Notes: generated by a model not told the origin, from the letters alone. Numbered from the stretch's first letter, positions 8,942-17,091 are shown. The stretch is DNA of 64,000 bases from Saccharibacillus sp. CPCC 101409 (GCF_030518235.1 NZ_JAULSA010000015.1:31341-95340); one strand, 5' to 3'. A program made the numbers and translations.

Positions 8942-9012
8942 TGGTACAATACGGGAGGGCGAGAAGTTCCGCTGGGCTTACAGGGCCGGGCGGAACGCCG
9001 GTCCTCCTTTTT
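8942..9012 (+). promoter_or_regulatory. extended -10 promoter and possible attenuator leader of rlmCD
   Basis: TG-G-TACAAT (8942-8950) begins 8 bases after the dgkB stop. The leader then offers two competing hairpins: GTTCCGC (8966-8972) with GCGGAAC (8990-8996), and a GC-rich stem CCGGGCG / CGCCGG (8986-9001) followed by TCCTCCTTTTT. The second looks like an intrinsic terminator 70 bases before the rlmCD start. It may simply end the dgkB transcript; the overlap of the two stems suggests attenuation. Confidence 0.4.
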
Positions 9013-9080
9013 GGCGTGTCTATAGATAGCGTGCGCAAAGGCGATCAAGACGACGAATACAAGCGAAAGAAGTGACATAG

Positions 9081-10958
9081 ATGAAGAACAACAGCGGCCG
9101 CGGCGGAAGAAGCGGCGGACAAAGCCGGGGCGGCAGAGGGCGAGGCGGCGGAGAGAAAGGATCGGCGTCGAACCGCCAGACGGCGGAGATCGCCGGACTG
9201 CCGGTGGCGAAGAACGACGACGTGACGATCGACATCGTCGGTATGAACCACGACGGCGAAGGCGTCGGCCGCGCCGACGGATATACCCTGTTTGTCGCGG
9301 GCGCGCTGCCGGGAGAGCGGATCTCGGCCAGAGTGCTCAAGACCAAAAAGCAGTACGGCTACGCCAAAATGCAGACGCTGCTGGAGGCCAGCCCAGCGCG
9401 CGTAGAGCCGCCGTGCGAGATCTTCGACCGCTGCGGCGGCTGCCAGATCCAGCATATGGACTATGCGGCGCAGCTGGAATGGAAGCGGCGGCAGGTCGCG
9501 GACAGCCTGGAGCGGATCGGGAAGCTGAATGTGCGGCCTTTTGGGGCGGAGTCGGCAGTAGGCGAAGGTGCGGGCGAAGCGCTGCGGACCGGCGGCGCGA
9601 TAGGAGCGGACGGGACGAAGGCTTCGGCGGCAACGGCCGAGGCCGGGGCTCAAGCGGCGGGACCGGGCGAAGCGGGCCGCGATAGCGGAGGCGCGGATTC
9701 GGAAGGCGAAACTGCCGCGCAGACCGTAGTCACGCCGGAAGAGGCGGCAACCGCGTTCGGCGGAGGAGAAGGCTACGAGAATTCGGGCACTGCGCAAGGC
9801 GGCGGAGCGGTCTCGGAAGCATTCCTGCCGGATAGCGAGGCGGGTCCGGCTTCCGAGGCCGCCGCGCCGGATTTCGGCGGCTCGGCAACTGTCGGCGGGT
9901 CCGAGGCTGCTCACGCCCCCGGCGCCGCCGGCATCCTCGTGCCGCCGACGCTCGGCATGAGCGAGCCGTGGCGCTACCGCAACAAAGCGCAGGTCCCGAT
10001 GGGCCAGGACAACGGCCGCCTGATCGGCGGTTTCTACGCGCGCGGCAGCCATCGCATCGTCGATATGGAGACGTGCATCATCCAGCACGAAGCCAACGAC
10101 GAGATGGTCGAGACGGTGAAGCAGATCGGTCGTGAATTGGGTATCAGCGCCTACGACGAAGAGACCGGCCGCGGCCTGCTGCGGCATGTGGTCGTGAAGG
10201 TCGCTTTTGCAACCGGCGAGAAAATGGTTGTGCTCGTTACCAACGGCGACCGCCTGCCGCGCGTGGACGATTGGGTCGAAGAGATTTGGAGCAGGATTCC
10301 GGACGTAAAAAGTATCTGTCAGAATGTGAATACGCGGCAGACGAATGTGATCTTCGGCGACGTGACCCGCGTTCTGTGGGGCGAAGAAGTCATCCACGAC
10401 TATATCGGCGACGTGAAATTCGCGATCTCCGCCCGTTCTTTTTACCAGGTCAATCCGGCGCAGACGGAAGTGCTGTACGGCAAAACGCTGGAGTACGCCG
10501 GCCTGACCGGCAGCGAAACGGTGATCGACGCCTACTGCGGCATCGGGACCATCTCCCTGTTCCTGGCGCAGAAAGCGAAGCGGGTCTACGGCGTCGAGAT
10601 CGTCAAAGAAGCGATCGAAGACGCGCGCAAGAACGCCGTGCTGAACGGCATCGAGAACGCGGAATTCGAAGTTGGCGCGTCCGAAGACGTCATCCCGCGC
10701 TGGAAAGAGCAGGGCATCACCCCGGATGTGATCGTCGTCGATCCTCCGCGCAAAGGCTGCGATATCCGTTTGCTGGAAACGATCCTGGAAATGAAGCCGG
10801 AGCGCGTGGTGTACGTGTCGTGCAACCCGGCGACGCTGGCTCGCGATCTGCGGGTGCTGGAAGACGGCGGATTCAAGACGGTGAAGGTGCAGCCGGTGGA
10901 TATGTTCCCGCAGACGGTGCATGTGGAGGCGGTGGCTTTGTTGGTGCGGCGGAAGTAG
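9081..10958 (+). CDS. rlmCD: 23S rRNA (uracil-5-)-methyltransferase, with long low-complexity insert
   Basis: RlmD/RlmCD/RumA family. Order: an Arg/Gly-rich N-tail (2-30), a TRAM domain (about 43-106), the iron-sulfur cysteines (CEIFDRCGGC, about 113-122), then from about residue 288 the methyltransferase, with SAM motif DAYCGIGTISLF (about 482), VVDPPRKGCD (about 553) and VSCNPATLARDL (about 578) holding the catalytic cysteine. It methylates U747 and/or U1939 of 23S rRNA. Between the iron-sulfur part and the catalytic domain, about residues 152-286 (9535-9940) are an Ala/Gly/Glu-rich insert missing from the usual 450-470 residue enzyme. The last codons (10901-10958) are duplicated at 16432, so the present C-terminus VALLVRRK is apparently supplied by the inserted island. 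Confidence 0.93.
   Translation: MKNNSGRGGRSGGQSRGGRGRGGGEKGSASNRQTAEIAGLPVAKNDDVTIDIVGMNHDGEGVGRADGYTLFVAGALPGERISARVLKTKKQYGYAKMQTLLEASPARVEPPCEIFDRCGGCQIQHMDYAAQLEWKRRQVADSLERIGKLNVRPFGAESAVGEGAGEALRTGGAIGADGTKASAATAEAGAQAAGPGEAGRDSGGADSEGETAAQTVVTPEEAATAFGGGEGYENSGTAQGGGAVSEAFLPDSEAGPASEAAAPDFGGSATVGGSEAAHAPGAAGILVPPTLGMSEPWRYRNKAQVPMGQDNGRLIGGFYARGSHRIVDMETCIIQHEANDEMVETVKQIGRELGISAYDEETGRGLLRHVVVKVAFATGEKMVVLVTNGDRLPRVDDWVEEIWSRIPDVKSICQNVNTRQTNVIFGDVTRVLWGEEVIHDYIGDVKFAISARSFYQVNPAQTEVLYGKTLEYAGLTGSETVIDAYCGIGTISLFLAQKAKRVYGVEIVKEAIEDARKNAVLNGIENAEFEVGASEDVIPRWKEQGITPDVIVVDPPRKGCDIRLLETILEMKPERVVYVSCNPATLARDLRVLEDGGFKTVKVQPVDMFPQTVHVEAVALLVRRK
10901..10930 (+). repeat. left attachment-site repeat (attL) in the rlmCD 3' end
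   Basis: These 30 bases, encoding the MFPQTVHVEA region, are repeated perfectly at 16432-16461. Beyond base 30 the copies remain similar (about 30 more bases with scattered differences) because both restore an rlmCD C-terminus. This is the pattern left by site-specific integration into a gene's 3' end. Confidence 0.75.
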
Positions 10959-10993
10959 TGGCTAGCTTTTCTATAGTGGTTCAAGTAAAGGGA

Positions 10994-11021
10994 GGGACAC
11001 GAATTTATTCGTGTCCCTTTT
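10994..11021 (+). terminator. rlmCD terminator carried on the island
   Basis: Perfect 11-bp stem GGGACACGAAT / ATTCGTGTCCC with a 2-base centre, followed by TTTTAG. It starts 35 bases after the rlmCD stop and lies inside the island. Confidence 0.8.
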
Positions 11022-11205
11022 AGTTTGCTTGGTAATAATGACTACAAAAATATAATTACTGAAAAAAAGAACGTTTGTTTGGAAGGAGAAAGCAATATAG
11101 AATAGAAATTCATTTTAAGAGAATTATCATTTCGATTTTACTTAAATTCAAAAATCGAGTTACTGGTTTTTTGGCTCCATAAAATCTTGGAGGGATGTAA
11201 TAAGC

Positions 11206-12003
11206 ATGGCAGGAGAGAGTAGTGATGTTTATCTTATCAAAAGAACTCAGAGTACAACTAATTTAGACAGCAAGCATTTACTAGAAGTAGATGGTGTATG
11301 TCCTCTTTGCGGAAAGTACTTGATTGTTGAAAAGGGCATACGTACACATAAAAAGTACGAGATAGCTCATATATATCCTAATAGTCCAACAGTAAATGAA
11401 TTAAAAATACTTTTAGGTGTTGAACGTTTAGGAATAAACTGTGAGGATTTTGAGAATAAAATTGCATTATGTAAAGAGTGTCACGGTGAGTATGACGATA
11501 ACAAAACTTTAGAAGAATACCTTCGTTTACTGAAATATAAAAAAAGGTTTCTAGCTGCTTCTAAAAGCAAAGTGTCGATTTCTAATCAAATCTTAGAAAA
11601 TGAAATAGTCTTTATTATAGACTCACTTTCCAATGCTGACTTTGTTGCTTTGCAAGATATGAAGTTAGAATACCATGCCTTGAAAATTTCCAGTAAAATA
11701 GAGGATAAATACAGCATGTTAAGGAACAAGATCGAGATGAATGTATACATGTATTTTAATCTTATTAAAGAAACTTTTAAGGATTTAGATTCATCTGGGC
11801 AAGTGAATTTCAACATTATTTCATCTCAAATTAAAACTAGTTTTCTACAATGTGAAAAAGAAATTGAAGACAAAAGCGAGATTTTTAAACAGCTTGTAAG
11901 ATGGATGAATTCTAAGTGTACTAGTGCTTCTAATGAAGCATGTGAAGCAGTAATCTCATATTTTGTGCAGAATTGCGAGGTATTCAATGAAATTACCCAA
12001 TAA
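11206..12003 (+). CDS. HNH endonuclease effector of an ABC-three-component system
   Basis: A 265-residue protein whose N-terminal third is an HNH nuclease: CPLCGK (about residue 37), 'YEIAHIYPNS' (about 52), and 'NKIALCKECHGEYDD' (about 85-99), i.e. two CxxC zinc pairs around the His-Asn-His core. Residues about 125-265 are helical, with no motif I recognise, and are in the position of the C-terminal domain that docks such effectors to their middle component. The start is ATG 11206 with GGAGGGATG at 11190-11198. It overlaps the next gene by 17 bases, and that gene overlaps the ATPase by 11, a tight operon. Inference: it cuts nucleic acid when the ATPase senses an invader. The nuclease call is firm; the role rests on gene context. 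Confidence 0.82.
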   Translation: MAGESSDVYLIKRTQSTTNLDSKHLLEVDGVCPLCGKYLIVEKGIRTHKKYEIAHIYPNSPTVNELKILLGVERLGINCEDFENKIALCKECHGEYDDNKTLEEYLRLLKYKKRFLAASKSKVSISNQILENEIVFIIDSLSNADFVALQDMKLEYHALKISSKIEDKYSMLRNKIEMNVYMYFNLIKETFKDLDSSGQVNFNIISSQIKTSFLQCEKEIEDKSEIFKQLVRWMNSKCTSASNEACEAVISYFVQNCEVFNEITQ

Positions 12004-12217
12004 ATTATATACCTATCAAGAAAGCACTTTAAGCAAGTTGCCCAAAATATTGAGCATAGTTGTTAAGAAAAAAGATATTAGTCTATATGAATTGTATGTA
12101 GTAGTTCAAAGTGATTTTCAAGATATTGCTGAATTTATTGAAGCTTTAACATGCTTATATGCTTTGAGAAAAATTGACTACGATTTTGAGTTAAGGAGAA
12201 TTCATAATGCTGTATGA
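11987..12217 (+). CDS. small middle component of an ABC-three-component system
   Basis: A 76-residue protein starting MKLPNKLYTYQES. The chosen ATG (11987) overlaps the end of the HNH gene, with GCGAGG just upstream; a longer reading from TTG 11963 adds 8 residues without a ribosome site. The pattern 'LPNK..TY.ES.L' at the start and 'FIEALTCLYALRKIDYD' near the end is like the short middle-component families (MC6/MC7 type, from memory) that sit between effector and DUF2326 ATPase in ABC-3C operons, with a winged-helix-like fold. These link the effector's C-terminal domain to the ATPase. The exact subfamily is uncertain. Confidence 0.72.
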   Translation: MKLPNKLYTYQESTLSKLPKILSIVVKKKDISLYELYVVVQSDFQDIAEFIEALTCLYALRKIDYDFELRRIHNAV

Positions 12218-13820
12218 GATCATATGCAATAAATTCAAGGAAAAACGAATTGAATTTTTACCTTATTTGAATACCGTTTTGGGAGATGATGTTGGAAGTA
12301 ATTCGATTGGTAAATCAACTTTTTTGCTGATCATTGATTTTGTTTTTGGGGGAAAGGATTATGTATTGAAATCCACTGAAATTCAGAGGAACATTGGTAG
12401 CCATGTAATTAAGTTTTGCTTTGAATTTAACGAGCAAAAATACTTCTTTTCTAGAGATACAACTGAATTAGAATTGGTAAATGTATGTAATGAGCGCTAT
12501 GCACCTGTGCGTACTATTACTCTTCTAGAATATTATGAACTTTTGAAAAGAAATTATGAAATAAATATCCCTGGTATAAGCTTTCGTGAAGTTGTGGGTA
12601 GGTTCTCAAGAGTTTATGGTAAGGATAACTTAAATGAAAAAAGACCTCTTGATGTATCTCAAAAAGAACGTGCAGGTGCGCCAATAAATGCTCTTTTAAA
12701 GCTGTTCAATTTATATAATGAAATTTCTGAGCTAGAGGATCTTTTTAAAAAGGTAGAGTCAGAACTGAAGGCATACAAAGACGCTCAAAAGTACAATCTT
12801 ATTTCAAGTATAGGAGTAAGAACGTATAGAGCTAATGAGAAAGAACTTAGCCAACTCGAAAAAGACAAAGAAAAAATGGCGACACAACTGGATAATAATT
12901 TATTGGATATGGATTCGGTTAAAACAGAAGAAGTTTTAAAATTAAAGCAACAACTTTCAGTTATAAGAAGACAAAGAAGCAGATATTACTCTCAAATCAC
13001 TTCTATAGAAAATAACTTAAAAGAAAACTCGAGTATAAAATCCAAACAACTCGAAGAGCTACTAAAGTTTTTTCCGGAAGCCGATACAAGAAGATTGGAA
13101 GAGATCGAAAACTTCCATTTTGAAATAAAATCTATATTGAAATCAGAATTAAAAGAGAAAAAAGAGAGTCTGAACGCTTTGCTAACTGTATCAGAAAGTG
13201 AAATTAAAACTATTGAAAACAAAATCAAGGATATTATTCAGACTCCTACGCTGTCTAAGACAGTGCTAGCAACGTATTCGAATTTACAAAAAAGAAGCGA
13301 AGCTATAGAGCGTGAGAATTTAGCTTATTTAAAGTTAGACAATTTGATCACTTCTAAAAAAGATACTAAAAGTAGAAGAGACCAAATGAAGCAAGAACAG
13401 TTGAAAAAATTAGAATGTTTGCTTAATGATAAAATGCAGGAAGTGAACGACTATATATATTCCGGAAAGAAAAAAGCTCCTACTATAAATTTTCATGGGA
13501 CTACATATACTTTTGAAACGGTAGATGACACGGGAACAGGTACTTCTTATAAAAATATGGTAGTTTACGATATAAGTGTTCTTGAACTGTCCGAGCTGCC
13601 TATATTGATACATGATTCCGTAGTTTTAAAACAAATAGCGGATGAAGCTATCGAGAAAATATTAAATAAGTATGAAAGTATAGGCAAACAGATCTTTATT
13701 TCTTTTGATAAAAAGACAGCCTATACAAATAAGAGTCAAGAGATCTTAAAAAGAACTTGTATTTTAGAATTATCACCAAATGGAAATGAACTATTTGGTC
13801 GCTCGTGGAATAACAAATAG
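12207..13820 (+). CDS. SMC-like ATPase with DUF2326 domain (ABC-three-component ATPase)
   Basis: A 537-residue Rad50/SMC-like ABC ATPase. The P-loop lies at about residues 31-38 (GSNSIGKST), residues about 165-410 are a long charged coiled coil rich in Lys and Glu, and the C-terminal 120 residues match DUF2326: 'DTGTGTSYKNMVVYD' (about 437-451), 'LPILIHDSVV' (Walker-B region, about 458), 'KQIFISFDK' and the terminal 'ELFGRSWN'. Start is ATG 12207 with AAGGAGAA at 12193-12200. ABC-3C systems were defined computationally as ATPase, middle component and effector, and are presumed anti-phage or anti-plasmid. Here the ATPase would sense DNA and license the HNH partner. Family assignment is strong; function is inferred. 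Confidence 0.88.
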   Translation: MLYEIICNKFKEKRIEFLPYLNTVLGDDVGSNSIGKSTFLLIIDFVFGGKDYVLKSTEIQRNIGSHVIKFCFEFNEQKYFFSRDTTELELVNVCNERYAPVRTITLLEYYELLKRNYEINIPGISFREVVGRFSRVYGKDNLNEKRPLDVSQKERAGAPINALLKLFNLYNEISELEDLFKKVESELKAYKDAQKYNLISSIGVRTYRANEKELSQLEKDKEKMATQLDNNLLDMDSVKTEEVLKLKQQLSVIRRQRSRYYSQITSIENNLKENSSIKSKQLEELLKFFPEADTRRLEEIENFHFEIKSILKSELKEKKESLNALLTVSESEIKTIENKIKDIIQTPTLSKTVLATYSNLQKRSEAIERENLAYLKLDNLITSKKDTKSRRDQMKQEQLKKLECLLNDKMQEVNDYIYSGKKKAPTINFHGTTYTFETVDDTGTGTSYKNMVVYDISVLELSELPILIHDSVVLKQIADEAIEKILNKYESIGKQIFISFDKKTAYTNKSQEILKRTCILELSPNGNELFGRSWNNK

Positions 13821-13922
13821 TGTATAAAAGATATAATGTGTAATCGTGAAGCCAAGGTTACTTAAAAATACTTTGTATCTTTAAACAGTTTCTTTTAAAG
13901 ATATAGAAAAGTAGGCGATCTT

Positions 13923-15029
13923 TTGAGATTTTCTGATAGAAAAATAAAAGGACTACCACTTCCCAAAGAATTTATAGTAAAAGACCTAGCAGGATATATA
14001 AAGTTTTTTTCAAATGGGAAATATAAAAACTTCTTGTTTAGAGGTGAGCCAACAAACTATTCTGAAACTTCTTCTTCTGGTTTGCGAGGTAATACAGTAC
14101 CTTCTTTAACAAAGATGAAAGAAGAATTCAAAAGAGAAGTTTGGCATAAATTATCTGAGGATGAGCGGCTACATTTCAATGCGTTCTCACAGCACCATGG
14201 AATACCGACTAACCTTGTGGATATTACCATTTCGCCATTGATTGCTTTGTATTTTGCCTGTCAAGATTTTAAAGATTTGAAAGATGAAAAACTAGATGAG
14301 AAAAGGGGATTCGTCTACCTTTTTGAAGACAATATGATTGACATTACCAGCGTGCTTACAAAGTATGGAGACGAAAACTTTTTAGAAATGTATGCTTATA
14401 ATAAAAATGGAATTTTGTTCGACATGTATAAGCTGTTTTTAAATTTCGAAAAGAAAAATCCCTATATGTTTTATAAACATCTTAAAAATTTAAATGAAGA
14501 TTACTACGAATATTGCAGCTCCATATTCGAAAAAAATTCAATTCCTAAAAAGTTTATTCCATATAATGAGGGCAAGTATAAAGAGGAAATTTTTAAAATG
14601 GTTTTGTTGTTCGATGATGAAGAAGAGGCAAAAGAATTATCTGAAAAGATAAAAGATGGTTTAGATTATTCATTTGCGGTGTTTTTATACACTTCCTATT
14701 TGCAGAAATTCTTAAAAAAAATTATTAATAGTAAAGAACCGATTTTTTGGTTTAATGTAATGCCTATTTTTAAGTATTCACCAATCCTAAGTTTTGATAG
14801 AGGACGAAATCAGCAAGGATTATTTATTTATCAATCTTATCTGCATTATGTTGAAGATGTGTACGATACAGAAATACTAGCTGAACAACGTGTCTGGCCA
14901 AGTCAGATCATCGTAATAGAGAACAAAGAAACTATTAGAAAAGAACTTGATTTTTTAGGTTTCCATCAAAAGTTCATATACGGTGATTACGATAACGTAG
15001 CCTCTTATATCAAAAAGAAGTATTTATAA
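13923..15029 (+). CDS. FRG-domain protein
   Basis: A 368-residue protein whose N-terminal half is an FRG domain: 'NFLFRGEP' (about residue 37-44, the name-giving Phe-Arg-Gly) and 'FSQHHGIPTNLVDITISPLIALYFAC' spread over about 83-110, the family's most conserved stretch (quoted here in two parts: FSQHHGIPTNLVDI and TISPLIALYFAC). FRG proteins are common in bacterial defence islands; their biochemical activity is not settled. The C-terminal half is AT-rich-coded, with aromatic and charged residues and no known domain. Start TTG 13923 has a weak AGGCGAT upstream; ATG-initiated alternatives would lose the N-terminus. It lies 102 bases after the ATPase gene, so it may be a second, separate system. 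Confidence 0.82.
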   Translation: MRFSDRKIKGLPLPKEFIVKDLAGYIKFFSNGKYKNFLFRGEPTNYSETSSSGLRGNTVPSLTKMKEEFKREVWHKLSEDERLHFNAFSQHHGIPTNLVDITISPLIALYFACQDFKDLKDEKLDEKRGFVYLFEDNMIDITSVLTKYGDENFLEMYAYNKNGILFDMYKLFLNFEKKNPYMFYKHLKNLNEDYYEYCSSIFEKNSIPKKFIPYNEGKYKEEIFKMVLLFDDEEEAKELSEKIKDGLDYSFAVFLYTSYLQKFLKKIINSKEPIFWFNVMPIFKYSPILSFDRGRNQQGLFIYQSYLHYVEDVYDTEILAEQRVWPSQIIVIENKETIRKELDFLGFHQKFIYGDYDNVASYIKKKYL

Positions 15030-15101
15030 TCATAAAATATGCAATTGAAAGTGGATCAGTTTAATTATTTAATAGCATTGAATTAGGGATGGTGCAGAGT
15101 A

Positions 15102-16250
15102 GTGAAATTACGGTGTAATTGCGACGACTGGAAAGTTCTTCATTTTGAACGATACGTTTATGAACAAGATGAAATAATAATAGCTTTTGATTCATTACCT
15201 TTACTTATTTGTCCTACATGCGGGAATATTGATTTGCCCGACCATACCTCTAAACAGATTCAAAAGTTTATAACAGATAACAAAGAGTCAGGCCGAAAAG
15301 TATTTCAGCTTAAAGGGCATAGTGATGAACCTTTCGAGAAGTTGCAGTATCCGAAAGGCTGCGTAGATTTTAAAATTTCAAAATCTGACTGCTTTTTTAT
15401 ACCAGCATTGAATCTCGGGAAACTTGGAGAATTTTCGCCGGTCTTTTTCTCACTTGATGTATTAATTAACTATATACATAATCCACGCTATACAGTACAT
15501 CTTGGTAGCGAAACTTATGGGCAGATAACATCTGAAGAATTTGGTATTTCTTTTGGGATCAACAGAAATAATAAAGTGATAATGTGGTTGATAGATATCG
15601 TTAATTTGCCAGAAGAAGAGCAATATTACTTAAGAGCTAAAAATATTCCCTCTGATCACGATGTTGGTTCTGAATTTTATGAGGGGCAATTCGAAGCTGT
15701 CTGGACAGGACCTTCAAAGATCAATCATGTTAAGTCACTGCGAAAAATATTATCTCAATTAATTTTACAAGAATATGGTTTGAATTTGTTCATGTTAGAT
15801 GAGGAAGCTGAAGTAATCGCTAAACGTATAAGTAAGCCAATACTGTTTACTGACAAAGAAATTGGTGATACATATGAGGATATCAACAAGATTTTTGTTG
15901 AATCGCTGAACGTAAAGGAAATCAAGGCCTTTATAGTTCAGAATTCCAATCTGGAAAAGAAAGATTTAGCTGAGTTAAGAGGGATGAAGATTCTTCGTTG
16001 TTGGTTGATTCAATTTCTAAATTTAACGGAAGAAACAGTAGATCAGCTCTTGCTTCCGCTGTTTGTTTTATACGATTTGCGAATCGTATATGCTCACTTA
16101 ACTTCCACTGAGAGTCGAGAAGAAAAGTTAATTTCTGTATGCAAGCGCATAGGATTGAATGAGAACTGCAGAGATAATGAAGTTATCTATAATGTTGTGA
16201 TCGACAAGATAATCTCAATGTATGAAACAATAATCGGTCATCTGGACTAA
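15102..16250 (+). CDS. zinc-ribbon protein of unknown function
   Basis: A 382-residue protein not matching any family I know. Cysteines near the N-terminus (CNCDDW at residues 4-9, then LLICPTCGN at about 35-43) make a likely zinc ribbon. The middle (about 90-240) contains 'FFSLDVLINYIHNPRYTVHLGSETYGQI' (in two halves of a beta/alpha segment) and 'GIN.NNKVIMWLIDI', the C-terminus (250-382) is helical. Start GTG 15102 follows AGGGAT at 15085-15090. It is 72 bases downstream of the FRG gene in the same orientation and equally AT-rich, so the two may form a pair. It is the last gene of the island and a candidate for an undescribed defence component. Confidence 0.7.
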   Translation: MKLRCNCDDWKVLHFERYVYEQDEIIIAFDSLPLLICPTCGNIDLPDHTSKQIQKFITDNKESGRKVFQLKGHSDEPFEKLQYPKGCVDFKISKSDCFFIPALNLGKLGEFSPVFFSLDVLINYIHNPRYTVHLGSETYGQITSEEFGISFGINRNNKVIMWLIDIVNLPEEEQYYLRAKNIPSDHDVGSEFYEGQFEAVWTGPSKINHVKSLRKILSQLILQEYGLNLFMLDEEAEVIAKRISKPILFTDKEIGDTYEDINKIFVESLNVKEIKAFIVQNSNLEKKDLAELRGMKILRCWLIQFLNLTEETVDQLLLPLFVLYDLRIVYAHLTSTESREEKLISVCKRIGLNENCRDNEVIYNVVIDKIISMYETIIGHLD

Positions 16251-16431
16251 CGATAAAAAATCTTACGTGCCACTCAGGTAGCATATTTGTAAATTTATAA
16301 AACTGGGGACGAATTGGGGACGAAATCGAGCAAACTGCATTCAAAAGGAACCCAAAAGAAACAAATACCTAATTTCAAATCCCTATAAACACCGGCACTT
16401 CACTACGATTTCAAACCCCAACCAACCCGCC

Positions 16432-16461
16432 TATGTTCCCGCAGACGGTGCATGTGGAGGC
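16432..16461 (+). repeat. right attachment-site repeat (attR)
   Basis: Perfect 30-base copy of 10901-10930. It marks the right boundary of the AT-rich island; the sequence turns GC-rich again immediately after. Confidence 0.75.
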
Positions 16462-16494
16462 TGTGGCGTTGTTGGAGCGGCGGGGTTTGGAGTA
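16433..16494 (+). pseudogene. rlmCD: displaced native 3' end of rlmCD
   Basis: Read in the rlmCD frame this fragment encodes MFPQTVHVEAVALLERRGLE and a TAA stop at 16492-16494. The intact gene upstream now ends VALLVRRK with a TAG. The fragment therefore looks like the original end of rlmCD, cut off by integration of the island. It has no start signal of its own. Confidence 0.7.
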
Positions 16495-16653
16495 AAGGAA
16501 CGTGCGAGTTAGGGGTGAAATGGGGATATAAGTGAATTTGTATTTCCTTTAGCGCACGCCAGTCTCAAAATGAAGACAACAAATCACCTCAAACAGCGCC
16601 GGCGCTCCCTACGCCGACGCTGTTCGTACTTCCATCTCTTGATGCCGGAACAG

Positions 16654-17091
16654 CTACCCCTCCATCCCCGACTCAACCTCCGTATAAACCTGAAAAGTCA
16701 CCCCGTACCGGTCCGTCACGTCGCCGAATCCCGGGCTGAACGCTTCTTCGCCGAAGGGGATATTGACCTGTCCGCCCTGCTGCAAAGCTTCAAAGACTTG
16801 TCTGGATTGCTGCATACTGTCGGTCGTTATACAGATCGTGATCCGCTTGCCGGCTTCGACGGCGGAGGGGCCGGGGCTATCCGACAGCATCAGTTCGGAC
16901 TCGCCAATCCGCAGCTGCGCGTGCGCGATCAGCACTTTGAGTTCCTCGGTGAACGTATCCGGCATATTCGGCATGTCTCCGTAGGTCAGGATTCCCAGAA
17001 CTTCGGCTCCGAGCGTTTGTTCATAGAACTGAATGGCTTCTTTGGCCTGTCCTTCCAGCGTAATGTACGGGGTAAGCTTAACTTTGGTCAT
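16654..17091 (-). CDS. PhnB-like VOC-fold protein
   Basis: A 145-residue protein of the vicinal-oxygen-chelate fold, PhnB/YdhR type: LTPYITLEGQAKEAIQFYEQ at the N-terminus (within the first 25 residues), 'LSDSPG' in the middle and 'FGDVTDRYGVTFQVY' at the end, each at the usual position. Family members include glyoxalase- and dioxygenase-related proteins and many of unknown function. A GAGG ribosome site sits upstream of ATG 17091. It lies 98 bases downstream of, and in the same direction as, the sigma factor gene, and small VOC proteins are recurrent partners of such sigma factors, so co-transcription is likely. Substrate unknown. Confidence 0.85.
   Translation of the reverse strand: MTKVKLTPYITLEGQAKEAIQFYEQTLGAEVLGILTYGDMPNMPDTFTEELKVLIAHAQLRIGESELMLSDSPGPSAVEAGKRITICITTDSMQQSRQVFEALQQGGQVNIPFGEEAFSPGFGDVTDRYGVTFQVYTEVESGMEG

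Larger units (their letters stand above)
10931..16461. mobile_element. integrase-less genomic island in rlmCD carrying conflict-system genes
   Basis: The segment between the two rlmCD repeats is strikingly AT-rich compared with both flanks, changes codon habit (AAA, TTA, ATA, GAA dominate), and holds five plus-strand genes: HNH effector, middle component, DUF2326 ATPase, FRG-domain protein and zinc-ribbon protein. No integrase, recombinase, transposase or transfer gene is present, so the island is either a remnant or was mobilised in trans. The left end supplies a new last 8 residues and a terminator for rlmCD; the right end leaves the old 3' end as a fragment. Confidence 0.75.
16251..16653. 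other. island right end and rlmCD remnant, no gene
   Basis: 16251-16431 is the non-coding right end of the island, with a GGGGACGAA direct repeat (around 16304-16323). It is followed by the attR copy with the old rlmCD 3' end, then about 75 bases of flank. A stem AGCGCCGGCG / CGCCGACGCT (16595-16621, one mismatch) may terminate the minus-strand VOC gene, though its T-run is poor. Confidence 0.5.

Noticed and set aside
8951..9080. T-box or known riboswitch in the rlmCD leader
   Set aside because: No T-box sequence or recognised aptamer motif; only competing hairpins are visible.
10931..16461. Integrase or transposase inside the island
   Set aside because: All five genes were read and none has recombinase motifs; no truncated frame resembles one.
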